Below, one piece after another: positions 52,129 through 62,539 of a stretch of 64,000 nucleotides of DNA. Position numbers and translations under genes: made by a program. Location: positions 39,247-103,246 of the forward strand of contig CANGUG010000012.1 in the NCBI GenBank assembly GCA_947457075.1, in the 5' to 3' direction. Under the pieces are notes generated by a model. That model was given only the letters and a program-made list of their open reading frames with translations. It was not told where the DNA came from and made no database searches. The stretch's first letter is position 1; each line of letters begins with the position of its first letter. This DNA comes from Bacteroidota bacterium (GTDB lineage Bacteria > Bacteroidota > Bacteroidia > Chitinophagales > Chitinophagaceae).

Positions 52129-53486
52129 TGATGACTTAATAATTCTTGAACTTTTGTTATACAAACATCTATATCACCAGCCCCCGCCATTACAATGAGT
52201 TTGTCATTGGTGGTAGCGGCCCATTCATATAATGCTTCTTTAGATAATACCTTTTTTTCAGTCAGCTTCATCCCATTCAATAACATTTCGCTAGTTACAC
52301 CCTCAATTGGCAATTCTCTTGCTGGGTAAATGGGTAATAAAATAACTTCATCTGCTTTCGCTAATACTTCCATAAATCCAGCTGCTTGATCCTGGGTCCT
52401 ACTATATAAATGAGGTTGAAAAACCAATACCATTTTCTCATTCGGATAAAGACTTCTTACTCCACTAATTAATGCCTCCAATTCTTCAGGATGATGTGCA
52501 TAGTCGTCGATTAATACCTTATGCGCAGATTTAACCTTGTATTCAAAACGACGCTTTACCCCTTTAAATGCCGCAACTGCTTCTTTAATTTTTTCTGTAT
52601 CAATTCCTAAGACAAGGGCAATGGCAATAGCTGCTATTGAATTTTCAACGTTATGCAGTCCGCCCATATTTAAATGAACTTCTTTTAAAATACCATTAGG
52701 GTGCACTAAATCAAATACATATGATCCATCCACCACTTTCAAATTGTCAGCGTTATAAGAGGCGTTTTGTTTGTTATAACTATAAGTACAAAGGGTTTTA
52801 TTTAACTCATTTATATTAAATGCTGTACCCAATTTTTGAATCAAGGTCCCCCCTTCTTTTATCTTGTCGGTAAATTGCCCAAATGCCTTTAGTACCTCTT
52901 CGGCAGTACCATAAATGTCCAAATGATCGGGGTCCACTGCTGTAACAACTGCAATATTGGGCGCTAATTTTAAAAAACTTCTGTCATATTCATCGGCCTC
53001 CACCACAACAACATTTTTTTCGTGACTCCAAAAATTCGTATTGTAATTCGAAGCAATTCCACCTAAAAAAGCATTGCAACCAAATCCAGTATGGCGTAAA
53101 ATATGCGCCGTCATAGAAGTAGTGGTTGTTTTACCATGCGTGCCTGCTATAGCTATAGTAAAAGCATTTTCGGTAATCCAATTAAGTACATCACTTCTTT
53201 TTACAACAGTATAACCGTTGTCTCTATAATAATTTAATTCTTTATGTTCGACAGGTATTGCAGGTGTATATACAATTACTGTTGCGGCTTTATCAATTTT
53301 TTCAATATTGTCGTCAAAATGAATGGCGATCCCTTCTTTTACTAAATCGTCGGTTAAAGCAGTAGCTGTTTTATCATAACCAGATACAATCACCCCCTGC
53401 GTATTAAAATACCTTGCAATCGCACTCATTCCTATGCCTCCGATGCCTATAAAATAAATTCTTTCAATATTTGTAAGTGGATTCAT
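52125..53486 (-). CDS. murC: UDP-N-acetylmuramate--L-alanine ligase MurC
   Basis: A 453-residue Mur ligase that adds L-Ala to UDP-MurNAc. The N-terminal Rossmann part has FIGIGGIGMSAIARYF, the ATP loop is AIAGTHGKTTTTSMTAH, and the central residues VVEADEYDRSF and DPDHLDIYG bind Mg and substrate. The C-terminal domain has IDDYAHHPEEL, the MurC-specific histidine pair. The start MNPLTNIERIYFIG (ATG 53486) is chosen over a longer frame that overlaps murG. The stop and the ftsQ start share ATGA. Confidence 0.95.
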   Translation of the reverse strand: MNPLTNIERIYFIGIGGIGMSAIARYFNTQGVIVSGYDKTATALTDDLVKEGIAIHFDDNIEKIDKAATVIVYTPAIPVEHKELNYYRDNGYTVVKRSDVLNWITENAFTIAIAGTHGKTTTTSMTAHILRHTGFGCNAFLGGIASNYNTNFWSHEKNVVVVEADEYDRSFLKLAPNIAVVTAVDPDHLDIYGTAEEVLKAFGQFTDKIKEGGTLIQKLGTAFNINELNKTLCTYSYNKQNASYNADNLKVVDGSYVFDLVHPNGILKEVHLNMGGLHNVENSIAAIAIALVLGIDTEKIKEAVAAFKGVKRRFEYKVKSAHKVLIDDYAHHPEELEALISGVRSLYPNEKMVLVFQPHLYSRTQDQAAGFMEVLAKADEVILLPIYPARELPIEGVTSEMLLNGMKLTEKKVLSKEALYEWAATTNDKLIVMAGAGDIDVCITKVQELLSHQ

Positions 53487-53494
53487 TTTAGTAT

Positions 53495-54607
53495 TTATTT
53501 CAAGTTTGAATTTTCTACACATTTAATTATTTCTTTCGCTATAAGCATGTCTGCATTCAACAATGCAAAGGATGCAAGCCTTGCTTTCATTGACTCCATT
53601 GCCTTATCATTATTGAATAATTCAATAATAGTAGGAGTTAATTGCTGGCTCACTTCTTTGTCTGGTATCATTGCCGCAGCACCTTCATTTACTAAACTCA
53701 TTGCATTAAAGGTTTGATGATCCTCGGCTGCATAAGGATAAGGCACAAATACACATGGCTTATTAACGATACTAATTTCTGCAACAGCCATTGCACCTGA
53801 TCGGCTAACAACAAAATCGGCAGCTGCATACGCTGCACTCATATCATCAATGAAGGAACTTACATATACGTTGGAGAATTGAGCTGCTGCTTTTTCATAC
53901 TCGCTTGCATTAGGCTTTCCTGTTTGCCAAATAAGCTGAATATCCTTTTCTGTAAATAGTGATAAATTATCTTTAATGGCAGCATTAATGGAAGCAGCTC
54001 CCAAACTTCCCCCCACAACTAATAATGTTTTTCTATTGGGCAATAAACCAAATTTCAATAAGGCCGCTTCTTTAGTATATTTATTATTAGTGATATTATT
54101 TCTTACCGGATTGCCAGACACTTGTATTTTATCCGCAGGGAAAAAGCGTTCCATGCCTGAGGTGCCTGTAAATATTTTAGTAGCATTTTCGCTTAATAGC
54201 TTATTTGACTTTCCTGCAAATGCATTCGACTCATGTATGAATGTGGGTATATTTTTTGTTTGTGCGTATTTTAAAACAGGAAAACTTGAATAACCGCCTA
54301 CACCAAAAACTGCATTGGGTTTAAATTTTTTAAAGATAGCACCCACTTGAACAAAGCTTTTAACTAGCTTAAATGGCAAGGTAATATTCTTTAAAATATG
54401 TGTTCTATTGAAACCAGCAATTGTTAATCCTTCAATGATAAATCCTGCTTGTGGTACTTTTTCCATTTCCATTTTTCCCTTTGCGCCAACAAATAAAATA
54501 GCAGCATTAGGTTGTAATTGCCTAATTGACTGCGCAACAGCAATTGCTGGAAAAATGTGGCCTCCTGTTCCGCCACCTGCAATAATTATTCTTAACTGAT
54601 TATGCAT
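53495..54607 (-). CDS. murG: MurG N-acetylglucosaminyltransferase
   Basis: A 370-residue GT-B glycosyltransferase that makes lipid II from lipid I at the inner face of the membrane. GGGTGGHIFPAIAVAQ (11-26) is the membrane-side loop. HESNAFAGKSNKLL, the donor-site LLVVGGSLGAASIN, SRSGAMAVAEIS and VFVPYPYAAEDHQTFNA are all present and in order. It overlaps the ftsW stop by eight bases and is followed by murC. Confidence 0.96.
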   Translation of the reverse strand: MHNQLRIIIAGGGTGGHIFPAIAVAQSIRQLQPNAAILFVGAKGKMEMEKVPQAGFIIEGLTIAGFNRTHILKNITLPFKLVKSFVQVGAIFKKFKPNAVFGVGGYSSFPVLKYAQTKNIPTFIHESNAFAGKSNKLLSENATKIFTGTSGMERFFPADKIQVSGNPVRNNITNNKYTKEAALLKFGLLPNRKTLLVVGGSLGAASINAAIKDNLSLFTEKDIQLIWQTGKPNASEYEKAAAQFSNVYVSSFIDDMSAAYAAADFVVSRSGAMAVAEISIVNKPCVFVPYPYAAEDHQTFNAMSLVNEGAAAMIPDKEVSQQLTPTIIELFNNDKAMESMKARLASFALLNADMLIAKEIIKCVENSNLK

Positions 54608-55943
54608 TACTTGGCATCATTGAGTTAGGGGTGTTATTTGAATCGGTATTTTCGTCAGCAGGAATTTCAATTTCAGTTTCAACTGGCGCTTTCCCTTCCA
54701 ACTGTTCCACATTTCTGGCAACACTTAATATTAAACCTATTGAACAACATGTAAATATAAATGAGCTTCCTCCCATGCTAATTAAAGGCAAGGTTACTCC
54801 CGTCACCGGCACTATATTTACCGTCACTGCCATATTTGCAATTGCTTGAATAATTAATGTAAAACTTAGCCCTAACGCCATAAATGCGCCAAAAGCATAA
54901 GGACACCTTCTAAATATTCTGATACATCTAAATAAAAAAACCAAATAAATAAAAATAATAAATGCGCCTCCAATCAAACCATACTCTTCAATAATAATTG
55001 CATATATAAAATCATTATACGCCTGAGGTAAAAAATTTCTTTGACGACTATTACCTGGTCCTAATCCAAAAAATACACCCCCATTTGCAATAGCAATTTT
55101 AGCTTGTTGTACCTGATAGGGAACTTCTTTTTCATTAGGATAGATAAAATCCTGCACACGACTTACCCATGTATTAAAACGAGTGAATATTTTACTTTTT
55201 TCTTCCACTGCCACTTTAGGCTCCTCAACTATTTTTGGTTTACCAGTCTTATGCGTAGCTATGGCTACACTTATAATAATCAGCAATGGAACCATTGCTA
55301 ACAAAATAGTTAAACCAATATGTTTTAAACTAATTCTGCCGATAAACATTAATAAAAGGGAGGATGCCCCTGTTAATAATGCATTTGATAAGTTGGCAGG
55401 CATAATTAAAGCACAGGTAATAAATACTGGAATAATAACTGGCAAAAATCCTTTCTTAAAGTCTTTGATGACCTCCTGCTTTTTACTTAATGTTCTAGAA
55501 ATAAACATGAATAAAGCCAACTTAGCTACATCACTAGACTGTATTGTTAAATGAATAATAGGCAATTTGATCCACCTGCTTCCATCATTGATTTTAGTTC
55601 CAAAAAATAAAGTATAAATTAATAAGGGTATTGAAAAAGCATACAAAATTGAAGCCACCCTTGAAAAAACAGTATAATTAATTCTATGTAACCCAAAAAT
55701 AATCACCAATCCAACCATGGTCAAACCCAATTGTTTAAACAAGAATGAAGTTGTATTCCCCGTATGAGATTTATACGCCAAGGTACCAGTTGCACTATAT
55801 ACTACTAAAATTGAGACAAGTGATAATACAATAACTAACCCCCATATATATTTATCACCTCTGGTACGCTGATGCAAATGATCCTTCACCAATCCGAAGG
55901 AAGGCATTTGAGAAAATAAATTATCGTTTTCTTGTTTAAACAT
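54600..55943 (-). CDS. ftsW: Lipid II polymerase FtsW (SEDS family)
   Basis: A 447-residue multi-pass membrane protein with about ten transmembrane segments. SEDS motifs are visible: GSRWIKLPIIHLTIQSSDVAKLAL (in parts: GSRWIKLP, QSSDVAKLA), GPGNSRQRNFLPQAYNDFIYAIIIEEYG (GPGNSRQRNFLPQAYNDF) and VTGVTLPLISMGGSSF near the end. The substrate Asp is in DFIYAII. It works with the PBP encoded five genes upstream to make septal glycan. About 35 hydrophilic residues at each end face the cytoplasm. It begins two bases after murD's stop. Confidence 0.95.
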   Translation of the reverse strand: MFKQENDNLFSQMPSFGLVKDHLHQRTRGDKYIWGLVIVLSLVSILVVYSATGTLAYKSHTGNTTSFLFKQLGLTMVGLVIIFGLHRINYTVFSRVASILYAFSIPLLIYTLFFGTKINDGSRWIKLPIIHLTIQSSDVAKLALFMFISRTLSKKQEVIKDFKKGFLPVIIPVFITCALIMPANLSNALLTGASSLLLMFIGRISLKHIGLTILLAMVPLLIIISVAIATHKTGKPKIVEEPKVAVEEKSKIFTRFNTWVSRVQDFIYPNEKEVPYQVQQAKIAIANGGVFFGLGPGNSRQRNFLPQAYNDFIYAIIIEEYGLIGGAFIIFIYLVFLFRCIRIFRRCPYAFGAFMALGLSFTLIIQAIANMAVTVNIVPVTGVTLPLISMGGSSFIFTCCSIGLILSVARNVEQLEGKAPVETEIEIPADENTDSNNTPNSMMPSNA

Positions 55944-55945
55944 AA

Positions 55946-57286
55946 TTATAATTCTTTTACAGCATCTTTAAATTGACGACCTCTGTCTTCATAATTTTTA
56001 AATAAATCAAAACTTGCACAAGCAGGACTCAATAAAACCACCTCCCCTTTTTCAGCAAGCTTAAATGATTCAGTCACTGCTTTTTTAGCACTATCTGTTT
56101 CAATGATTACCGGAACAATATCCTTAAAGAACTCTACAATTTTTTGATTATCAGTTCCCATGCAAACAATTGCCTTTACTTTTTCCTTTACTAAATCAGC
56201 AATTAATGCATATTCATTTCCTTTATCAACCCCTCCTATGACTAGGATGGTTTTTTTATGCATACTTTCCAAAGCATACCAAGTACTATTTACATTAGTT
56301 GCCTTACTATCATTGATAAAATCAATGCCACGAACAGTAGCCACAAATTCCATTCTGTGTTCTAAATTGTGGAAATTGCTTACTGCTTCTCTAATTTTTT
56401 CTTTTCTAATACCTAAAGTAGTGGCAGCGATGCTTGCAGCCATGGTATTGTAGGCATTGTGTTTGCCTTTTAATGCGAAATCATAAATACTCATGGTTAC
56501 GCGTTCTTCTTGGATTTTTAACATCATTTGTTCATTCTTGATGTAGCCTCCTTTTTTTACTTCTTGTTTCATAGAAAATGGTAGTGGGTTAGTATTAGTA
56601 GTTAGTAGTTCTAAGTGTTTTACAATAATTTCATCATCAATGCAATAAATAAAGCAATCTGACTCAGTTTGATTTTCTATAATTCTGAATTTGCTTTTTA
56701 CATATCTTTCAAATTCATAGTTATAGCGATCTAAATGATCCTCGGTAATATTTAATAGAATTGCAATATCTGGTTTAAAATATTTTATGTCATCTAATTG
56801 GAATGAACTTACTTCAATCACATACAATGACTTAGGATCTTGTGCAATTTGTCTTGCAAAAGAAAAGCCTATATTTCCAACCATCGCAGCGTCTTTTTCT
56901 GCTACTTGACAAATATGGTACAATAAGGAAGTGGTAGTGGTTTTGCCATTACTTCCAGTGATTGCTGCTATTTTAGCATTGCCTTTATAACGATAGCCAA
57001 ATTCAATTTCACTCATCACCGGTATTCCTTTTGCACGAATGGCTTTCACTAATTCATTTTTATCTGGAATGCCTGGACTTTTCATGACTTCATCTGCGGC
57101 TAAAATTCTTTCAACGGTATGCACACCTGATTCAAACTCAATTTGATTGATTTCTAATTCCCTTTGGAAATGAGGTTGAATAACGCTTGCATCAGATACA
57201 AATACCTCATAGCCTTTTTGCTTTGCCAATAAAGCAGTTCCTATGCCGCTCTCTCCCGCTCCTAATATGACTAATTTCTTTGCCAA
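55946..57286 (-). CDS. murD: UDP-MurNAc-L-Ala--D-Glu ligase MurD, TTG start
   Basis: A 446-residue Mur ligase adding D-Glu. The N-terminal Rossmann domain starts AKKLVILGAGESGIGTAL, the ATP loop is AAITGSNGKTTTTSLLYH, and NITEDHLDRYNY, KHNAYN and INDSKATNVNSTW provide Mg, carboxylate and nucleotide contacts. The start codon is TTG (57286): the mraY stop is in the same frame just two codons upstream, and no ATG lies near the N-terminus. Spacing to mraY is three bases and to ftsW two. Confidence 0.95.
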   Translation of the reverse strand: MAKKLVILGAGESGIGTALLAKQKGYEVFVSDASVIQPHFQRELEINQIEFESGVHTVERILAADEVMKSPGIPDKNELVKAIRAKGIPVMSEIEFGYRYKGNAKIAAITGSNGKTTTTSLLYHICQVAEKDAAMVGNIGFSFARQIAQDPKSLYVIEVSSFQLDDIKYFKPDIAILLNITEDHLDRYNYEFERYVKSKFRIIENQTESDCFIYCIDDEIIVKHLELLTTNTNPLPFSMKQEVKKGGYIKNEQMMLKIQEERVTMSIYDFALKGKHNAYNTMAASIAATTLGIRKEKIREAVSNFHNLEHRMEFVATVRGIDFINDSKATNVNSTWYALESMHKKTILVIGGVDKGNEYALIADLVKEKVKAIVCMGTDNQKIVEFFKDIVPVIIETDSAKKAVTESFKLAEKGEVVLLSPACASFDLFKNYEDRGRQFKDAVKEL

Positions 57287-57289
57287 TTT

Positions 57290-58606
57290 TTATCGCGTTT
57301 TTAGGGTTAGGATGGAAGCTACTACTAGCAAAATAGTGATGATCCAAAAGCGAACAGCAATTTTACTCTCATGCAATCCTTTCTTTTGAAAATGGTGATG
57401 CAAAGGACTCATTAAAAATATACGTCGTCCTTCACCATATTTTTTACGGGTGTATTTGAAATAAGCTACTTGCAGGATTACACTTAAATTTTCAATTAAA
57501 AACACACCACAAAAAATAGGGATCAATAATTCTTTTCTAACAATAATGGCCAATGAAGCGATAATGCCTCCTAAAGCAAGGCTTCCTGTATCACCCATGA
57601 AAACCTGTGCTGGGTAAGCATTGTACCATAAAAATCCTATACATGCCCCCACAAAGGCACCAACAAAAATGGACAACTCCCCTAAATTAGGAATGTACAT
57701 TACATTTAAATAATCCGCAAAAACATAGTTTCCACTCACATACACAAATATGCCCAAAGCCGCTCCAATAATTGCGCTTACTCCAGCTGCCAATCCATCT
57801 AATCCATCGGTGATATTGGCGCCATTAGAAACTGCCGTAATGATAAATGTGACAATTAAAATATAAATTATCCAGGTATATTTTTCAGCTCCAGGTCCTA
57901 TCCAGCTTACTAATTTTGAATAATTAAACTCATGATTCTTTACAAAAGGTATAGTAGTGATAGGTGTTTTTACTTTAACAAATTTTCTTTCCACTCCATT
58001 TACATTTCTCACGACCACATCTTCCCCAATGGCAACACGCTCGCCTTTTTGCAAATTCGCAGCAACGGAGGAATTAGGAATAATTTCACGTTCAACAGTT
58101 ACCGCATTGCTAAAATATAATGTCACACCAATAATGATGCCTAATCCAACTTGACCAATAATTTTTGAAATACCCGCTAAACCATCACTATTTTGTTTTT
58201 TATAAGCCTCTCCTTTATTTTGGGCTTGCTTACGTGCGCGTATTTTAAAATAGTCGTCTAAAAAACCAATTATGCCTAACCATACTGTGCATAAAATCAT
58301 TAATCGGATATACACTTTATCTAAATTGGCAAATAATAAAGTAGGAATTAAGACACTTAATAAAATAATAATTCCGCCCATTGTTGGGGTACCTTTTTTT
58401 TGCTGCTCGCCTGCCAATCCAAGCTCTCTCACTGTTTCTCCAATTTGCTTTCTTTGTAAAAACAGTATCATTTTTTTTCCAAAAACAGTAGCAATGAACA
58501 AGGACAATAAAATAGCCATAGCAATACGCGATGTCAAAAATTGAAACACTCCCAAACCTGGAACATTAAATTGACTATCTAACCATGAAAACAAATGATA
58601 AAGCAT
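57290..58606 (-). CDS. mraY: MraY phospho-MurNAc-pentapeptide transferase
   Basis: A 438-residue membrane enzyme that makes lipid I from UDP-MurNAc-pentapeptide and undecaprenyl phosphate. Ten transmembrane segments are predicted. [19 protein letters not shown] (metal-binding Asp pair), [15 protein letters not shown] and [16 protein letters not shown] are the family motifs. Compared with the 360-residue E. coli enzyme it is longer because of an insert of about 70 residues between the fourth and fifth membrane segments (from [10 protein letters not shown] to [12 protein letters not shown]). Such an insert is seen in Bacteroidota relatives; its role is unknown. Confidence 0.95.
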   Translation of the reverse strand: MLYHLFSWLDSQFNVPGLGVFQFLTSRIAMAILLSLFIATVFGKKMILFLQRKQIGETVRELGLAGEQQKKGTPTMGGIIILLSVLIPTLLFANLDKVYIRLMILCTVWLGIIGFLDDYFKIRARKQAQNKGEAYKKQNSDGLAGISKIIGQVGLGIIIGVTLYFSNAVTVEREIIPNSSVAANLQKGERVAIGEDVVVRNVNGVERKFVKVKTPITTIPFVKNHEFNYSKLVSWIGPGAEKYTWIIYILIVTFIITAVSNGANITDGLDGLAAGVSAIIGAALGIFVYVSGNYVFADYLNVMYIPNLGELSIFVGAFVGACIGFLWYNAYPAQVFMGDTGSLALGGIIASLAIIVRKELLIPIFCGVFLIENLSVILQVAYFKYTRKKYGEGRRIFLMSPLHHHFQKKGLHESKIAVRFWIITILLVVASILTLKTR

Positions 58607-58612
58607 ATACTT

Positions 58613-60076
58613 TTATTTAGCTAATTCGTTAAAAAGGTTTTGTAATTGTTCTTTATCGTCAAAGTGATTTTTCACTCCTTTTATTTCTTGGTACTTTTCA
58701 TGTCCCTTGCCCGCTACTAAAATGATATCTCCTGGATTTGCGAAACTAATAGCTGCTTTAATGGCTTCTTTGCGATCAACAATTTTGATATACTTTCTTT
58801 TTGCGGCACTTGTTAATCCTTCCTCCATATCATTTAAAATGGCCTCAGGGCTTTCCGAACGAGGATTATCACTTGTTAATATTACTCTTGTACTTAAATC
58901 GCAAGCAACTTGTGCCATAATAGGACGCTTGGTTTTATCTCTATCGCCTCCACAACCCACAACTGTAATTACATTTTCGTCCCCTTTTCTAAGTTTAGCG
59001 ATGGTTGTTAAAACATTTTCAAGCGCATCAGGTGTATGTGCATAATCTACAATGCCAATAATATTTTCATTGCTAATGATATAATCAAATCTTCCCTCTG
59101 CGCCTGTTAATGCACTAAGGTTAATTAATACTTTTTCTGATGCTTCTCCTAATTGTATTGCAACACCATACACTGCTAAAAAATTATAGGCATTAAATGT
59201 GCCAATTAACCTGCAATGCACTTCAATGTCATTCACAAGCATCACCAATCCTGTCAATTGATTCTCTAATATTTTACCCTTATAGTTAGCAGGAGCATGT
59301 AAGCCATAAGTAAGCTTTTTTGCTTTTGTACCTAATAACATATTTGCCCCATTTTTATCATCTACATTGGATAAGGCAAATGCAGTAGTAGGTAAATAAT
59401 CAAAAAATGCCTTTTTAACTTCTAAGTAGGCTTCAAATGTTTGATGATAATCTAAGTGGTCATGTGTAATATTTGTAAAGGCACCACCCACAAATTGTAA
59501 ACCCGTAATTCTATGCTGGTGAATCGCATGACTACTGCACTCCATAAATACATGAGTACAGCCAGCTTCCACCATTTTATGTAAAAGCAAATTTAATTGT
59601 ATAGCATCAGGGGTAGTATGTGTTGAAGGTATAATCGTATCCCCAATTTGATTTTGAACAGTACTAATTAAACCACATTGATACCCAAGTTTTGAAAATA
59701 ACTTAAACAATAAAGTAGCTACTGTTGTTTTACCATTGGTTCCTGTAACGCCCACCAATTTTACTTTTGTAGAGGGTTCATTGTAAAATTGATGTGCCAT
59801 GATCGCAACCGCTTCCTGTGCATTTGCAACTACCAAATAGGTTACACTCTCAACAATTGTTGTGGGTAAATGCTCGCAAACAATCACTTTTGCACCCAAT
59901 TCAATCGCAGTTGAAATAAATTGATGCCCATCCATTTGTACGCCTTTGATAGCAACAAATACAGCGTCAGTGGATACTTTTCTGGAATCAATTTGTATGT
60001 CACTCACTTCAACCTGAGTAGCGCCAATTACTTCTCTTAAAGCAACTCCAAATAATATTGACTGTAGCTGTTTCAT
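58613..60076 (-). CDS. murE: MurE UDP-MurNAc-tripeptide synthetase
   Basis: A 487-residue Mur ligase adding the third amino acid. The ATP loop is VGVTGTNGKTTVATLLF, MECSSHAIHQHRI and NITHDHLDYH bind Mg and substrate, and ILTSDNPRSESPEAI holds the DNPR motif that recognises meso-diaminopimelate. This predicts mDAP-type peptidoglycan. The carbamylated-lysine region is KKAFFDYL. Its ATG shares one base with the PBP stop (TAATG), a translational-coupling arrangement. Confidence 0.95.
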   Translation of the reverse strand: MKQLQSILFGVALREVIGATQVEVSDIQIDSRKVSTDAVFVAIKGVQMDGHQFISTAIELGAKVIVCEHLPTTIVESVTYLVVANAQEAVAIMAHQFYNEPSTKVKLVGVTGTNGKTTVATLLFKLFSKLGYQCGLISTVQNQIGDTIIPSTHTTPDAIQLNLLLHKMVEAGCTHVFMECSSHAIHQHRITGLQFVGGAFTNITHDHLDYHQTFEAYLEVKKAFFDYLPTTAFALSNVDDKNGANMLLGTKAKKLTYGLHAPANYKGKILENQLTGLVMLVNDIEVHCRLIGTFNAYNFLAVYGVAIQLGEASEKVLINLSALTGAEGRFDYIISNENIIGIVDYAHTPDALENVLTTIAKLRKGDENVITVVGCGGDRDKTKRPIMAQVACDLSTRVILTSDNPRSESPEAILNDMEEGLTSAAKRKYIKIVDRKEAIKAAISFANPGDIILVAGKGHEKYQEIKGVKNHFDDKEQLQNLFNELAK

Positions 60077-62187
60077 TAATTTAATTGGATTTGAATTTGT
60101 TGACCTCTACTTATTTTTTGTCCTTCTACAATGCTTTGACTCATTACTTTTCCTCTTCCTACACTTTTTACTAGCAAGCCATTATTTTCACAAATCCACA
60201 ATGCATCCTGCAATTTCATTCCAACTATATTGGGCATAATACCAGCACTTATTTGCTTAGGCACTATTTTAATATCCCTCTTCTCCCCTTTTAACATTAC
60301 CCAATCATTATTTAATGAAGAATCCTTGTAAGAAAGAGATAAATTCTTAGCAATCGTTTTTAAAGAAATTTTAGAAGTCGCATATTGGTATATTTGACTG
60401 TCTTTTAGCTGGAAGCTTGGCGCAACTCCCATCTTATTTTGAATATAAGTTGAATACAATCTGTCCGCAATTTCTTTCCATACGGGTCCTGCTACCGTTG
60501 CACCAAAGTGATTGGGCGCATTAGGATGATTAATAATGATAACGCCAATAGTGTACTGAGGATTATCGGCGGGGAAATAGCCAACAAATGAGGATTGAAA
60601 TATATTATTTCTATATCCCACCCCATTCGGTTCAGCTACCAGCGCAGTGCCGGTTTTGCCTGCAACTTTGTATTTACTATTGGGGAATATTCTTTTAGCA
60701 GTACCATTGATACAAACTCCTTCTAAAGCAGTGCGTAAAGCTTTAATAGTATTGGGTGAGGCAACTGTTCCTGGATATGCTTTTGGCCCTATTGATTTAA
60801 TGGTTCTACCTTCCTCTTTAATGGCATTCACCAAGTAAGGTTTCATCATCACTCCATTATTGGCAATGGCATTGTATAAGGTTAAGGTTTGAATTGGCGT
60901 AACTCGAACCGTATAACCAAATGCCATCCATGGTAAGGTAATATGACTATATAATTTGCTTCCTGGTCGGTGAATTTCAGGACGCCCTTCCCCACTTAAG
61001 TCAATTCCACTTAAAGAATCTAATCTTAATTTAGAAAGTTGCTTATAATAAATTTGTGGATTAGGCGCAAAGTACTGAAGCGCTATTTTTGCCATTCCCA
61101 CATTAGAACTTTCTTCAAAAGCATGTAAATAATTGGATTCGTGAATTCCATGCACTTCAGCATCTTTCACATTCGATCCTTTATAGGACCAAAATCCGCC
61201 TTCTAAGTTAACAGGGGAATTTAAAGTTGCTCCATTTTCTAAAGCAGTTAATAAAGTAACTAATTTAAAAGTAGAACCTGGTTCCGTAGCTTGAGTTGCA
61301 TAGTTTTCAATTTCACCGTAATCGCCATTACTTAAACGACCCAGATTGGCGATTGCCTTTATCTTTCCTGTTTTCACTTCCATTACCATGGCAACCCCTT
61401 GCTTTGCTGCGTTACCCTTCATCATATTGTACAAGGCTTTTTCAGTCACTTCTTGAATGAAAACATCAATATTGGTTACAATATCTTTTCCTGTTTGTGG
61501 CGCTACCTCATATTCTCCTTCCTGAACGGGAACAGTTACTCCCCCTGCAATGGCACGTACCAGTTGCTTACCATTTTGACCTCGCAATACCGTATCATAT
61601 GAATTTTCTAATCCCACCTGATTTTGCTCTCTCGCCAAACCAATAGTTCGATAGCCTAAATTTTCATAAGGATTCAATCGGGTATTTTTTTCAATAGCTA
61701 TAAACCCACTTTTATACCTACCCAATTTGAATAAAGGGAATTTTGACATTTTTGAAAATTGATCATAATCAATTTTCTTTTTGAACTCATAATTAGGGAC
61801 ACTTGCTTCAAAAGCGGTATTCAGTTCCTGCTTATATTCTTGAGGAGTCTTATCCTTAAATAAAAAAGACAATGAATCACAAAGTGTATCTATTTTTTCT
61901 CTAAAAAGTTTGCCATTTTCCTCATGTAATGGTTCCACTCTGAAATCTAACAATATGTCAAATTTTGGCATATTGGTACTTAACATTTGTCCATCTTCAC
62001 TATAAATAGTTCCTCTCTCGGCAGGGATAGAAATGATTCTTTGGTGTAAGCTATCACTTAAACTTCTCCAATAAGTTCCTTGTACTTGTTGAATATAAAA
62101 TGCTTTACCTAATATGGTAATGGATACGATAATAATTAATACGTAACTAAGGTAAACCCTCCATAATATGTCGCGTTTTACATCCAT
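60076..62187 (-). CDS. ftsI: Penicillin-binding protein with PASTA domain (FtsI/PBP3-like)
   Basis: A 703-residue class B transpeptidase that cross-links septal peptidoglycan. One membrane segment lies at residues 12-31, then a dimerisation domain. The transpeptidase has Ser305 and Lys308 (GSTFKLV), SSN at 360-362 and KTG at 511-513. A single PASTA domain fills the last 60 residues (MPNIVGMKLQDALWICENNG in part). PASTA domains often bind muropeptides or tune activity; E. coli FtsI lacks one. It overlaps both neighbours by one base (TAATG at each end). Assignment to the division PBP rests on its place in the cluster. Confidence 0.92.
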   Translation of the reverse strand: MDVKRDILWRVYLSYVLIIIVSITILGKAFYIQQVQGTYWRSLSDSLHQRIISIPAERGTIYSEDGQMLSTNMPKFDILLDFRVEPLHEENGKLFREKIDTLCDSLSFLFKDKTPQEYKQELNTAFEASVPNYEFKKKIDYDQFSKMSKFPLFKLGRYKSGFIAIEKNTRLNPYENLGYRTIGLAREQNQVGLENSYDTVLRGQNGKQLVRAIAGGVTVPVQEGEYEVAPQTGKDIVTNIDVFIQEVTEKALYNMMKGNAAKQGVAMVMEVKTGKIKAIANLGRLSNGDYGEIENYATQATEPGSTFKLVTLLTALENGATLNSPVNLEGGFWSYKGSNVKDAEVHGIHESNYLHAFEESSNVGMAKIALQYFAPNPQIYYKQLSKLRLDSLSGIDLSGEGRPEIHRPGSKLYSHITLPWMAFGYTVRVTPIQTLTLYNAIANNGVMMKPYLVNAIKEEGRTIKSIGPKAYPGTVASPNTIKALRTALEGVCINGTAKRIFPNSKYKVAGKTGTALVAEPNGVGYRNNIFQSSFVGYFPADNPQYTIGVIIINHPNAPNHFGATVAGPVWKEIADRLYSTYIQNKMGVAPSFQLKDSQIYQYATSKISLKTIAKNLSLSYKDSSLNNDWVMLKGEKRDIKIVPKQISAGIMPNIVGMKLQDALWICENNGLLVKSVGRGKVMSQSIVEGQKISRGQQIQIQLN

Positions 62188-62534
62188 TAATTTCCTTTAG
62201 TTTGAGTGTTAATTTTCTTTTCAATTGGAAGACGAACTGGCATTTCCGTAGCCACTTTTAATCCAAATGGCAACATTGCTGTTTCAATTTGGTCTGCTCT
62301 GCTTCTTTTCATTAAGTCTGCTTTGAGTGTTTTATACTCAAATTGCAAATCCTTGAGTTGCGCTTGTGTCTTATTGATTTGTCGTACTGTCTTGTCTGCA
62401 AAATGCCCATTCGCTATATAGAGTATAGCGAAGAAAGCCAGGAACAAAAAGAAAGGAATGTTCTTGACAATCCACTGATAATTAAGAATGCTTTTTAGCG
62501 CATTCTTAGGGGCTTGTTTTTCGGGTACGGACAT
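62187..62534 (-). CDS. FtsL-like divisome protein
   Basis: A 115-residue bitopic protein between rsmH and the PBP gene, the usual place of ftsL. About 25 cytoplasmic residues precede a transmembrane segment (IPFFLFLAFFAILYIANGH, about 26-44). A coiled-coil periplasmic part (KTVRQINKTQAQLKDLQFEY, KADLMKRSRADQIE) follows. FtsL binds FtsQ and FtsB and starts the septal synthase. The sequence is too short and divergent for motif proof, so topology and position are the evidence. Confidence 0.8.
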   Translation of the reverse strand: MSVPEKQAPKNALKSILNYQWIVKNIPFFLFLAFFAILYIANGHFADKTVRQINKTQAQLKDLQFEYKTLKADLMKRSRADQIETAMLPFGLKVATEMPVRLPIEKKINTQTKGN

Positions 62535-62539
62535 ACGGT

